DNA from: a bacterium
GTDB taxonomy: Bacteria > Bdellovibrionota_G > JALEGL01
DNA: 64,000 nt
Assembly: GCA_022763185.1 (NCBI GenBank)
Contig: JALEGL010000015.1
Span: forward strand, 186,001-250,000
Direction of reading: 5' to 3'
Notes under the pieces: generated by a model
The model's database searches: none
The model's input: only the letters and a program-made list of their open reading frames with translations
Told to the model about the DNA's origin: nothing
Made by a program: the position numbers and the translations under genes
Shown here: in pieces, positions 37,128-45,446 of the stretch
How the letters are laid out: each line of letters starts with the position of its first letter
How positions within the stretch are numbered: position 1 is the first letter of the stretch

Positions 37128-38507
37128 ATGTCTATAAAAATAAAGCATCGCCAGTGCATTGTTGCCCCTGCAACCGGACCTGCACGCGGCGGTTTGGGTG
37201 TCTTGCGTTTATCGGGTGACAAGGCTTTAGAAATAGCCCAAAAATTTTTTAAATTCAGATCAGAACCAGAAAAGATGCACAGTCACCGCATGTATTATGG
37301 CGATGTTGTTGATCAAGAGGGTCAAGCCATAGACGATGGTTACCTTGTGTTTTTTAAATCGCCACATTCCTACACCGGTGAAGATACGGTTGAATTTTCT
37401 TTGCACGGCAATCCCGTGACCTTAAGCCATATTACAGATTTAATATGCCAGTATGGTCAGGCTCGCATGGCTGAACCTGGTGAGTTTACCCAACGCGCTT
37501 TTCTCAATGAAAAAATGAGTTTGACTCAAGCTGAAGCGGTGGCAGAGTTCATCCACGCTTCTTCAGTTGAGGCGTCGCACTATGCCCGCGTTCGTCTGCA
37601 GGGCCAGTTGGCTCAACAGATAGAAGAACTTTACATGCAGGCTTTGGAAGTTTTGGCAGAGTGTGAAGCAGACATTGACTTTCCAGATGAAAACTTACCC
37701 ATAGAAGATAAACCGCACATTATAAAAAAACTGGAACAGGTTATTGACCGTTTGCAAAAACTACTGCACGGATATAATGCAACGCATAAAATGCATGAGG
37801 GGTTTCATGTGGCTTTGTTGGGCCAACCCAATGTGGGCAAGTCGTCTTTATTCAATGCTCTGTTGCAAGAAGACAGGGCTTTGGTGTCAGATATAGCGGG
37901 TACAACCCGTGATCGCATTGAAGAACAATTGCTTATTTCTGGTTGTCCTGTAAAGTTAATCGATACGGCCGGTCTACGTGAAAATACAGAGGATCAAATT
38001 GAACAAGCCGGGATGAAGTTAAGTTTGAAAAGTCTGGAAAAAGCAGATTTGGTTTGTGTTTTGATGGATTCGGCGGAGTCCGTTGAGTTTGCAGCTATTC
38101 TTGCGGCCCAGAAAATTTATAACTTTAAGCTTTGGACCTTGATCAATAAGGTTGATCTTGATCCCAGCTTACAGAACTTACATGCGCCGCAAGACAATGT
38201 TTTTGTCGTGTCAGCAAAAACCAAGCAAGGGCTGGATACATTGCTGCAGGCTTTGGAGACTTTGATCCAAAATGAACTGAGTGATGAAAAAGTCTTGCTT
38301 GGAAACCTACGTCAGAAAAGGCTAATCGATCGATCTCTAGAATCGTTTTTAAGCGCCAAAAAAAATTGGCTAAGGGGTCAGGCAGAGGAATTTGTGGCTT
38401 TGGAGCTTAGAGAGGGAATGCGGGCTTTGATGGTTTTGTTGGGAAAAGAGGATTTGACCGAAGAAATCTTGGATACGGTGTTTTCCAAGTTTTGTGTTGG
38501 AAAGTAA
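37128..38507 (+). CDS. mnmE: tRNA uridine-5-carboxymethylaminomethyl modification GTPase MnmE
   Basis: 459 residues: an N-terminal formyl-THF-binding domain (PATGPARGGLGVLRLSG), a helical domain, an inserted G domain (GQPNVGKSSLFN, DIAGTTRD, DTAGLRE, NKVDL) and the C-terminal FCVGK, whose cysteine matches the C-x-G-K end of the family. With MnmG it modifies U34 of several tRNAs. mnmG follows one gene later. Confidence 0.95.
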   Translation: MSIKIKHRQCIVAPATGPARGGLGVLRLSGDKALEIAQKFFKFRSEPEKMHSHRMYYGDVVDQEGQAIDDGYLVFFKSPHSYTGEDTVEFSLHGNPVTLSHITDLICQYGQARMAEPGEFTQRAFLNEKMSLTQAEAVAEFIHASSVEASHYARVRLQGQLAQQIEELYMQALEVLAECEADIDFPDENLPIEDKPHIIKKLEQVIDRLQKLLHGYNATHKMHEGFHVALLGQPNVGKSSLFNALLQEDRALVSDIAGTTRDRIEEQLLISGCPVKLIDTAGLRENTEDQIEQAGMKLSLKSLEKADLVCVLMDSAESVEFAAILAAQKIYNFKLWTLINKVDLDPSLQNLHAPQDNVFVVSAKTKQGLDTLLQALETLIQNELSDEKVLLGNLRQKRLIDRSLESFLSAKKNWLRGQAEEFVALELREGMRALMVLLGKEDLTEEILDTVFSKFCVGK

Positions 38508-38512
38508 AGTGG

Positions 38513-38586
38513 GTGAAGGTTTGTTTTTTCCATGTTCGGCTGATCGGGCTTTGCCCTCAAGGCCTTCACATAGGAAAAAAGCAAAC
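38513..38586. repeat. Interlocked inverted repeats between mnmE and the beta-helix gene
   Basis: GTGAAGG (38513-38519) can pair with CCTTCAC (38563-38569). GTTTGTTTTTTCC (38519-38531) can pair with GGAAAAAAGCAAAC (38573-38586, one bulge). The two pairings cross each other. Inside is GGGC-TTT-GCCC followed by TCAAGGC, a variant of the hairpin block at 35693 in the yidC-jag spacer. Confidence 0.55.
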
Positions 38587-38614
38587 TTAACTGAAGAGAA
38601 AAGAGGGTGACGTT

Positions 38615-39370
38615 ATGAATCATGTTTCACGTGAAACATCGCTGGATATAAACAGTTATATCAATATAAAAAATTTATGGTTTAAGGATGTTTTTCCTGA
38701 CGCTGATCCGTGGGCTGTCTTGATCGCCAAACACAAAGAGGCTTGGCTAAAAAACTATATTGCCAATGAAAACCATCATCAACTGGGCGGTATTGAGCTG
38801 GATGCAACAGGTTTGCTGCAAAAAGATAGGGTTTTAGAGCATCCACAAGGTGAGAAAAGTATCATCAAAGCTGGGGCGATCATTGCCAGTGACGGTGTTG
38901 TGCTGATGCCGGGTTGCTTGATTGAGGCTGGGGCTTATGTAGCGGGCCCAAGCGTTTTAGGCCCCAAGACCACTGTTAGGCATGCAGCCTATGTTCGCGG
39001 TGGCGTGATTACAGGTGAGGGTTGTGTGATTGGACATAGCACAGAAGTAAAAAGTTCCATTTTTGCCAACGATGCCAAAGCAGCACACTTTGCCTACGTC
39101 GGTGATAGTGTTTTGGGGCATGCGGTTAATTTGGGAGCAGGAACCAAACTTTCCAATTTAAAAATAATTGCAGGCAACATCAAACTTAAGTTTGAGGATA
39201 AAACCGTGGATACCGGCTTAAGGAAATTTGGGGCCATTTTGGGAGATACTTCTCAGACTGGGTGTAATACAGTGCTTAATCCCGGTGTGGTTTTGGGCAA
39301 GCAAAGTTTGGTTTATCCCTGCGTGGCTGTAAAAAAGGGCTTGTATAAAGCTAAAAGTTTCATTAAGTAG
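38615..39370 (+). CDS. Left-handed beta-helix protein resembling the GlmU acetyltransferase domain
   Basis: 251 residues. After about 75 residues of unknown N-terminal sequence comes a hexapeptide-repeat region ([40 protein letters not shown]) that resembles the GlmU C-terminal acyltransferase. There is no nucleotidyltransferase part, and the GlmU catalytic His cannot be confirmed by eye. Substrate unknown; sugar-nucleotide acylation is an inference. Codons 4-8 are written through a perfect parS site. It ends 7 bp before mnmG. Confidence 0.7.
   Translation: MNHVSRETSLDINSYINIKNLWFKDVFPDADPWAVLIAKHKEAWLKNYIANENHHQLGGIELDATGLLQKDRVLEHPQGEKSIIKAGAIIASDGVVLMPGCLIEAGAYVAGPSVLGPKTTVRHAAYVRGGVITGEGCVIGHSTEVKSSIFANDAKAAHFAYVGDSVLGHAVNLGAGTKLSNLKIIAGNIKLKFEDKTVDTGLRKFGAILGDTSQTGCNTVLNPGVVLGKQSLVYPCVAVKKGLYKAKSFIK
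38623..38638. other. parS: parS centromere site 1
   Basis: Perfect TGTTTCACGTGAAACA, the canonical 16-bp ParB-binding palindrome (18 bp with flanking A/T). It lies in codons near the start of the beta-helix gene. Confidence 0.95.
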
Positions 39371-39377
39371 AGAACGA

Positions 39378-41246
39378 ATGTTTGATGTATTGGTCATAGG
39401 TGCAGGACATGCCGGCATAGAGGCAGCTTTGGCTGCAGCACGCAAGGGTGTTAAAACCTGCCTGCTGACGGGTAATTTGGATAGAATAGGGCATATGTCC
39501 TGTAATCCAGCCATTGGCGGCGTGGGCAAAGGTCATATTGTAAAGGAAGTGGATGCTTTGGGCGGTGAAATGGCCAAAGCCATTGATCATACGGGCATAC
39601 AGTTTAGAACCTTGAACACCAAAAAAGGACCGGCAGTGCGAGCCAGCAGGGCTCAGGCTGATAAATACTTGTACGCAGCTTACATGAAAAACGTGGTTGA
39701 AAACACGCCCAACCTACATGTTAAACAGGGTATGGCCGTGGATTTATGTTTCAATGATCAAGCCTGTACGGGTGTGATCACTGAAATGGGTGAAGCGCTT
39801 AGCGCAAAAAAAACCATCATCACCACCGGAACCTTTCTCAATGGTTTGATTCATATTGGTCAGTTTCAACAAGCAGCTGGCCGTCATGGCGACTTACCGG
39901 CTTTAGGCTTAAGTGATGCGTTGATCAAAGCCGGCTTTAGCTTGGGTCGTTTAAAAACGGGGACTGTACCCAGACTGGATGCACGAAGCATTGATTACAG
40001 CAAGTTAGAAGAGCAGCCAGGCGATACGCCTTTGCCCCTATTTTCTTTTTATGGACAAAGTACACAGGTTAAGCAAGTGCCCTGTCACATCACCTACACC
40101 AATCTAGAAACCCATAAAATTATTGAAGACCATTTGCATGAATCGGCGATGTACAGCGGCAATATCCAAGGTGCCGGTCCCCGCTACTGTCCGTGCATAG
40201 AAGATAAAGTAGTGCGTTTTGCTGACAAAGACCGCCATCAAATTTTTCTTGAACCCGAAGGCCTAAGTACACAAGAGATCTACCCCAACGGTTTATCTAA
40301 TTCTTTACCTTTGCCGGTACAGCTCAAGTTTTTGCGCAGCATTGAGGGTTTGGAAAATGTAGAGATGATGCGTCCAGGCTATGCCATTGAGTATGATTAT
40401 GCCGATCCAACCCAGCTTAAAAGCAGTTTAGAAACCAAACAAGTCCCCAATTTGTATTTGGCTGGGCAGATCAACGGTACCACGGGTTATGAAGAAGCAG
40501 CGGGCCAAGGATTATTGGCCGGTGCTAACGCAGCTGCAAGCATACTTGGTCAGGACAGTTTAGATCTTAACCGCAGCAATTCTTATATTGGGGTGATGGT
40601 TGATGATCTGATTACCAAAGGTGTGAAAGAGCCATACCGAATGTTCACTTCCAGGGCAGAGCACCGTTTGCACCTACGTGAGGATAACGCAGATGAGCGA
40701 TTGATGCCTCTGGCTTTTGAGCAAGGACTTGTTTCACGTGAAACATTTGCCTTGTTTGAACAAAAAATGCAGGCCATTGAAAGCTGTGAACAAAAACTCA
40801 AAAACCATAAAATATCACCCACACCTCAGATGCAAGAACAACTAAAAGATCTAGGGACCACAGGCTTAAAAAAACAAAGTGATTTAACCGAGCTGCTGCG
40901 GCGACCGGAGGTGTCTTGGGAAGATATTTTAATCCTTGATCCTAGCCTCAAAGATGTTTCACGTGAAACATTTGCTCAGACCTGTATCCGCATTAAATAT
41001 GCTGGCTATATCAAACGGGCGCAAAATGAAGTGAGTTTGGCTGAGAAAGAGGATAATGCCAAAATCCCAGAAGATTTTGATTACAGTCAGGTCCCAAGCT
41101 TATCCAATGAAGTACGAGAAAAACTCAACAACATTCGTCCTAGCACTTTGGGGCAAGCATCAAGAATATCTGGCATGACACCGGCGGCTGTATCAATCTT
41201 GCATGTTTTTCTTAAGAAAAGCATGCAAGTACAAACATTAAAGTAA
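39378..41246 (+). CDS. mnmG: tRNA uridine-5-carboxymethylaminomethyl modification enzyme MnmG
   Basis: 622 residues. It starts with the FAD-binding motif [19 protein letters not shown] and has the MnmG signatures [22 protein letters not shown] and [17 protein letters not shown], with cysteine-containing YCPCIEDK. Works with MnmE. Two parS sites lie within its 3' third, so the protein carries VSRETF twice. It is followed by a minus-strand gene; rsmG, common at this spot, is not seen. Confidence 0.95.
   Translation: MFDVLVIGAGHAGIEAALAAARKGVKTCLLTGNLDRIGHMSCNPAIGGVGKGHIVKEVDALGGEMAKAIDHTGIQFRTLNTKKGPAVRASRAQADKYLYAAYMKNVVENTPNLHVKQGMAVDLCFNDQACTGVITEMGEALSAKKTIITTGTFLNGLIHIGQFQQAAGRHGDLPALGLSDALIKAGFSLGRLKTGTVPRLDARSIDYSKLEEQPGDTPLPLFSFYGQSTQVKQVPCHITYTNLETHKIIEDHLHESAMYSGNIQGAGPRYCPCIEDKVVRFADKDRHQIFLEPEGLSTQEIYPNGLSNSLPLPVQLKFLRSIEGLENVEMMRPGYAIEYDYADPTQLKSSLETKQVPNLYLAGQINGTTGYEEAAGQGLLAGANAAASILGQDSLDLNRSNSYIGVMVDDLITKGVKEPYRMFTSRAEHRLHLREDNADERLMPLAFEQGLVSRETFALFEQKMQAIESCEQKLKNHKISPTPQMQEQLKDLGTTGLKKQSDLTELLRRPEVSWEDILILDPSLKDVSRETFAQTCIRIKYAGYIKRAQNEVSLAEKEDNAKIPEDFDYSQVPSLSNEVREKLNNIRPSTLGQASRISGMTPAAVSILHVFLKKSMQVQTLK
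40730..40745. other. parS: parS centromere site 2 (within mnmG)
   Basis: Perfect TGTTTCACGTGAAACA, read in mnmG as part of LVSRETFA. Confidence 0.95.
40955..40970. other. parS: parS centromere site 3 (within mnmG)
   Basis: Perfect TGTTTCACGTGAAACA, read in mnmG as part of DVSRETFA, 225 bp after site 2 (75 codons, same phase). Confidence 0.95.
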
Positions 41247-41249
41247 TGG

Positions 41250-41549
41250 TTAATTTTGTTTCTTGCAGTTACTGAGTCTAAAGATTTGGTAGACGGTAAC
41301 TATTCTGCCATCAAGGCTTAATCTAAGAGCTTTGATATTGGACTCACATCCAGAATAAACTGCGTTTTTATCAAGTTCAGAGATATAGTCAGCAATACTT
41401 GAGCTCATAGGCATTAAGCTGCCATTAAAGCCTTCGTAGGGTCTAAGCATCCAGGAGGCATTAAGATTGTATAATTCAAAGGGGTGAATTTGAGCAAAAG
41501 CGCTGCTAGATAAACATACTATGAGGGCAAGCAAGGTCTTTTTGAACAT
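41250..41549 (-). CDS. Small secreted hypothetical protein, 99 aa
   Basis: Unrecognised. The ATG at 41549 gives a signal peptide (MFKKTLLALIVCLSSSAFA); a TTG 36 bases upstream is also in frame. The mature protein of about 80 residues has two cysteines (SGCESN, LSNCKKQN) and is otherwise neutral. Its stop is 3 bp from the mnmG stop (convergent). It may be transcribed with the 41628 gene, 78 bp upstream. Confidence 0.6.
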   Translation of the reverse strand: MFKKTLLALIVCLSSSAFAQIHPFELYNLNASWMLRPYEGFNGSLMPMSSSIADYISELDKNAVYSGCESNIKALRLSLDGRIVTVYQIFRLSNCKKQN

Positions 41550-41627
41550 GAACAAGCGAATATCAAACGCATGATTAAAGGTCAAGGGTTGAAAAATTCT
41601 GTTGCAGGCTATGGTGAGAAAGAGGGC

Positions 41628-43115
41628 CTATGGGTTAAAAAAACAGGTTGAGCTGCAGTGAAGGGCGCCTCCTGGGAGAAAGTCGCTGCGCACGGGAACA
41701 ACTTCTTTAAACCATGGCTTTAAATGTTCTATCGCCTTAAGGTCTTGCTGTCCCAGCTGCTCAAAGGCTTTTACTATTTCAAGCGATGTTCTGTTGCTGT
41801 AGGTGTCGGGTTGGTCAAAGCTTGGAAAACTGGGCATGAGATAAGTGTCATCTAGAACAATTCCATTGATATAGCTGGCCATGTAGGAGCCAGCATTATC
41901 GTAAAAGTTACTGTACATGCCAGCAGCCTCAAGCCAATGTATTCTTGATTCTGGATAACCTGCTTGTTTCAAGGCTTCGAAGTTAAAGGCGTCAGCCGCC
42001 TGTGCTTGTTGATGCTTTTTATTGGCAAAGTCTTGTAAACAGCGCATGATTTGGGGAAAGTTGGGAAAAAGTTCATGGGCTTGATTTAAAAATGCTTGTT
42101 GTGAATCATGCCCGCTAAGATTGGAGACCCAATTGTTTTGGTTGATAAACTCAAAGGGGTCATTCCACTGACCAAAAGCAAATAAAGCAATGTACTTATG
42201 GTCTTTACTTTTGATGCAGTCGTTAATCTCACTCCTTAGCGCTGTAGCCAAGGTCAAAAAGTCTGTGGTGATGGGTTCGTTGTTATGAAAAGCTCTTCTA
42301 ATAAATATGTCAGGCTGCTTGCTTAAAAAAGCGTGTACTTTGCGTGTTTTTGGATGTTTGGCAAACATGACGATGGTATCGGTGTCTTGAGTAAATTCCC
42401 AGGGATTGGCTTTGAGAACGACCAAGCGATCAAAGTTGAGATAAGACCTTAAGTGTGTTTCAAGCTCTGCAGGTGTTTTTTTATTGCTGTCCAACATGCG
42501 TTGGGTGATGTAAAGGTGGCCTTGTTCTTTATCGGTGAGGATATCCGCCGGTCCGTTCCAACGCAAAGGAATGGAGACAAGAGAGTCTGTGTTGCTCAGT
42601 AGATCGTGTTTGAGAATGGGGTTTTGACCTTGCATCTGAACATAAATTTTGTTTTGTTGCCGGTCTTTAGCTTCTAAATAGCTGTTGTTACGCAGCCAAG
42701 CATAGTTTTTGCTGACGCATCGGTAACGAACGGTAGCCAAGCAGTTGTCTTGTTCATTTAAAGAGCAGGTCTTGTTTAGGCTTTGCTCAAAACCTTGAAC
42801 GAGAGGGTAAAGTGCCTTGTACTCGGATTCAAGCTCTTGGTTTTCAGGATGGCAGTGCTCCATGGTATCAACTTTAAGCAAGAGACTGAGCTCAATATTT
42901 TTTTTGTGCGCGACAAAAGCAATACGACTTAAAAACTGTTGCCAAATGGCTTCACCAGGAAAGTCAGAACCGCTTCTAACACTATTTTTTAAAGGAAGAA
43001 CCAGACGTTTAAGCGGCGAGTACTCTGGCATCAAGCTAAGGTTTGTTGCTTTATGTTGAGCACAAAGGCTAAAGCTAAACAAAAAATAAGAAAAGATATA
43101 GATTTTTAGAGTCAT
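41628..43115 (-). CDS. Secreted protein resembling the PAD/agmatine-deiminase fold, catalytic residues altered
   Basis: 495 residues with a signal peptide (MTLKIYIFSYFLFSFSLCAQ). Four landmarks occur in the order of guanidino-group-modifying enzymes: YAWLRNN (near 138; W-x-RD in enzymes), LRWNGPADIL with LYITQRML (185-208), FTQDTDTIVMF (241-251; GHIDMF-like), and the terminal GGALHCSST with Cys487. The nucleophilic Cys and one Asp (246) are kept, but the first Asp is Asn and the His is absent. So a degenerate deiminase fold in the periplasm is proposed; this is a by-eye alignment, not a proven family call. Confidence 0.5.
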   Translation of the reverse strand: MTLKIYIFSYFLFSFSLCAQHKATNLSLMPEYSPLKRLVLPLKNSVRSGSDFPGEAIWQQFLSRIAFVAHKKNIELSLLLKVDTMEHCHPENQELESEYKALYPLVQGFEQSLNKTCSLNEQDNCLATVRYRCVSKNYAWLRNNSYLEAKDRQQNKIYVQMQGQNPILKHDLLSNTDSLVSIPLRWNGPADILTDKEQGHLYITQRMLDSNKKTPAELETHLRSYLNFDRLVVLKANPWEFTQDTDTIVMFAKHPKTRKVHAFLSKQPDIFIRRAFHNNEPITTDFLTLATALRSEINDCIKSKDHKYIALFAFGQWNDPFEFINQNNWVSNLSGHDSQQAFLNQAHELFPNFPQIMRCLQDFANKKHQQAQAADAFNFEALKQAGYPESRIHWLEAAGMYSNFYDNAGSYMASYINGIVLDDTYLMPSFPSFDQPDTYSNRTSLEIVKAFEQLGQQDLKAIEHLKPWFKEVVPVRSDFLPGGALHCSSTCFFNP

Positions 43116-43573
43116 TGGGGTCGCAAAGCCTGACTGTGTAAAACGATAGGGTAAATAAGGAAGAAAATTTTTTTTGCTTTCTCATAGGCTAGGTAGCTAA
43201 GATGCAGTAAAAGCGGTAACTTTTTGTTCATATGGTGAGCGTGCATCCATTGCAACGAAGACCATGGCTTAGATTTTCCCCACATTTATTAATAATATCA
43301 TAGATTTATAAAAAAAACCAAGCCGGTTGATGGCTTAGATACCTGCAAGGCTTTTTCTTGTTGCCTTGCACTTTTTTTGGCCATCAAAACAAAGACATAA
43401 AAACAATGTTATCTCAGAAGCGTCACCAATATAAACAGAATGGAAAAGCATAGAAAGTTTTTCTAAAACAAGACAAAAAATAAAAACTAATTCAATTATT
43501 CTAGGCACTTAACATAAATAACAAAATAATATTACTTTAAAAACAATGAAGTTCGTGGTAAAAGCGTTGGCTT
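43116..43573. other. Intergenic region upstream of parA, with a plus-strand terminator and possible small RNA
   Basis: 458 bp with no good reading frame. A clear plus-strand terminator at 43344 has no known gene to serve, since the neighbour on the left is on the minus strand. GGCTTAGAT occurs twice (43265-43273 and 43332-43340). The last 150 bp are AT-rich and should contain the parA promoter. Confidence 0.5.
43344..43378 (+). terminator. Orphan rho-independent terminator upstream of parA
   Basis: The 8-bp stem TGCAAGGC / GCCTTGCA with an 11-base loop is followed by C and seven T. The minus strand has no T run after it, so it acts on plus-strand transcripts. Confidence 0.75.
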
Positions 43574-44395
43574 ATGACACAGATTATTGCCATGGCCAAT
43601 CAAAAAGGGGGAGTGGGAAAAACCACAACGTCCGTGAACTTGGCAGCGTCTTTGGGAGCCGCAGAAAAAAAAGTTTTGTTGATTGACATGGACCCACAAG
43701 CCAATGCTACCAGCGGAATTGGCTTAACCGAAACAGTATCTGAACAAAAAACGGTCTATGAAGTATTGTTGGGTGAACAAAATATCAATGCTTGTATTTT
43801 AAAAGCCAAAACCCCATTTGTTTGGGCATTGCCCGCCACATCCGACTTGGCCGGCTTTGAAGTTGAAGCCGTAGACCTGCAAGACCGAGAGTTTTTATTG
43901 CATAAGGCCTTACAAAATTTAGACAAAGACTTTGATTATATTTTAATTGATTGCCCGCCGTCTTTGAGTTTGATTACCATCAATGCTTTGGTCGCAGCCA
44001 AAGATGTTTTGGTGCCCTTGCAAGCCGAGTATTATGCTCTAGAGGGATTGAGTCGATTAACAGAAACCATTGAACTGGTACAAGAGAATTTAAATCCGCG
44101 CTTGAACATCAAAGGCATTGTTTTAACCATGTTTGATAAGCGCAACAACCTGTGCCACCAGGTGGAAACAGAAATTAATACCCACTTTCCCAACTTGGTT
44201 TGGGAAACCAAAATCCCACGCAATGTGCGTTTGAGTGAGGCCCCTAGTTTTGGTCAGCCTATCATTCAATACGATATTACCTCTGTGGGCTCGCAAAGTT
44301 ATTTGGCGCTAGCAGCGGAGTGCATTGAACAGTATAAAAGCAAAGAAATAGAAACACCAACAACAAGCGATAAAATAAACACACAGCGTGTTTAA
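43574..44395 (+). CDS. parA: Chromosome-partitioning ATPase ParA (Soj)
   Basis: 273 residues with the deviant Walker A KGGVGKTT at about 11-18, followed by MDPQANATSG and DYILIDCPPSLSL, all typical of ParA/Soj. It drives ParB-parS complexes apart on the nucleoid. parB starts 37 bp downstream and three parS sites lie 2.6-5 kb upstream. A long orphan-terminator spacer separates it from mnmG. Confidence 0.95.
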   Translation: MTQIIAMANQKGGVGKTTTSVNLAASLGAAEKKVLLIDMDPQANATSGIGLTETVSEQKTVYEVLLGEQNINACILKAKTPFVWALPATSDLAGFEVEAVDLQDREFLLHKALQNLDKDFDYILIDCPPSLSLITINALVAAKDVLVPLQAEYYALEGLSRLTETIELVQENLNPRLNIKGIVLTMFDKRNNLCHQVETEINTHFPNLVWETKIPRNVRLSEAPSFGQPIIQYDITSVGSQSYLALAAECIEQYKSKEIETPTTSDKINTQRV

Positions 44396-44432
44396 AGCAA
44401 TTGAATCAGTTGAAAGTTAAGGAGAGCATTGT

Positions 44433-45356
44433 ATGGCACAACAACGTAAAGCTTTAGGTAGAGGCATATCATCATTGATACGGAAAAATCCTGGTGTTAT
44501 TACTCCGGAAAACCAAGATAAAGAGAGCACACAAAAAAACGCAAAAGCACAAACAGGGGAAATAAAAAATAATAAAGGTTTTGTTGAACTTAACATCAAA
44601 GACATTCAGGTCAATCCACGTCAGCCCAGACGGCATTTCAACAGTCAAGCCTTAGAAGAGCTTAAGCAGTCCATTGAACAATCCGGCGTAATTCAACCCA
44701 TTCTGGTGCGTGAAATTTCAGGAGGCTATGAATTGGTTGCCGGTGAGCGCAGGTTTAGAGCCAGTAAGCTGGCGGGTCTAAAAACCATACCAGCGGTCAT
44801 TAAAAACATGAATGATCAAGTGCAACTGGAAATAGCCATTGTTGAAAATTTGCAACGTCAAGATTTAACGCCTATAGAAGAAGCCAAAGGCTATGAACGT
44901 TTGAGCCAGGAGTTTAATTTAAGCCAAGCACAAATAGCAGAAAAAGTAGGCAAGGACAGGTCCACAGTTACCAATTTATTGCGTTTGTTAAAGCTATCGC
45001 CTTTGGTGCAGGCTTATGTCAATGAAGCTAAGCTCAGCATGGGACATGCTCGGGCTTTGTTGGCAGTAGATGCCAACAAGCAAGAGCAGCTGGCCAAAAA
45101 AGTGATTGATCAAGGCCTGTCGGTTAGAGCTGTTGAGCAATGGATTAAAAAACAAGATGAACCTTCATCGAAAACAACAGCAAGCAGCAAAAAAAATGGT
45201 GCAGCATTGGATCCAAACTTAAAGTTTGTACAAAATAAAATGCAGCAGCGTTTGGGAACCAAAGTGGAAATCAAACCCAAAGGCAAAGGCGGTGAAATCA
45301 GCATTACCTACTTCAATTCAGATGATCTAGAACGCATGACCAAGCTTTTGGGTTAG
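44433..45356 (+). CDS. parB: Chromosome-partitioning protein ParB
   Basis: 307 residues. The N-terminal GRGISSLI motif (ParA contact), the CTPase/clamp motif YELVAGERRFRASKLAG, a helix-turn-helix (LSQAQIAEKVGKDRSTVTNL) that reads parS, and a C-terminal dimerisation region are all visible. AAGGAG precedes the ATG. It binds the TGTTTCACGTGAAACA sites found at 38623, 40730 and 40955. Confidence 0.95.
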   Translation: MAQQRKALGRGISSLIRKNPGVITPENQDKESTQKNAKAQTGEIKNNKGFVELNIKDIQVNPRQPRRHFNSQALEELKQSIEQSGVIQPILVREISGGYELVAGERRFRASKLAGLKTIPAVIKNMNDQVQLEIAIVENLQRQDLTPIEEAKGYERLSQEFNLSQAQIAEKVGKDRSTVTNLLRLLKLSPLVQAYVNEAKLSMGHARALLAVDANKQEQLAKKVIDQGLSVRAVEQWIKKQDEPSSKTTASSKKNGAALDPNLKFVQNKMQQRLGTKVEIKPKGKGGEISITYFNSDDLERMTKLLG

Positions 45357-45446
45357 TTTGTGAGCTGTTTTGACTGGTTTTAGCTTGGCGCAGTGTCGAG
45401 AAAATTGTTGACGCATTGTGTTTATGTGGTGTATGTAAACAACCCT

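Noticed and set aside
45393-45446. GTG extension of the FN3-like/PEBP lipoprotein
   Set aside because: It would place 18 residues before a clean lipoprotein signal; the ATG at 45447 is better.
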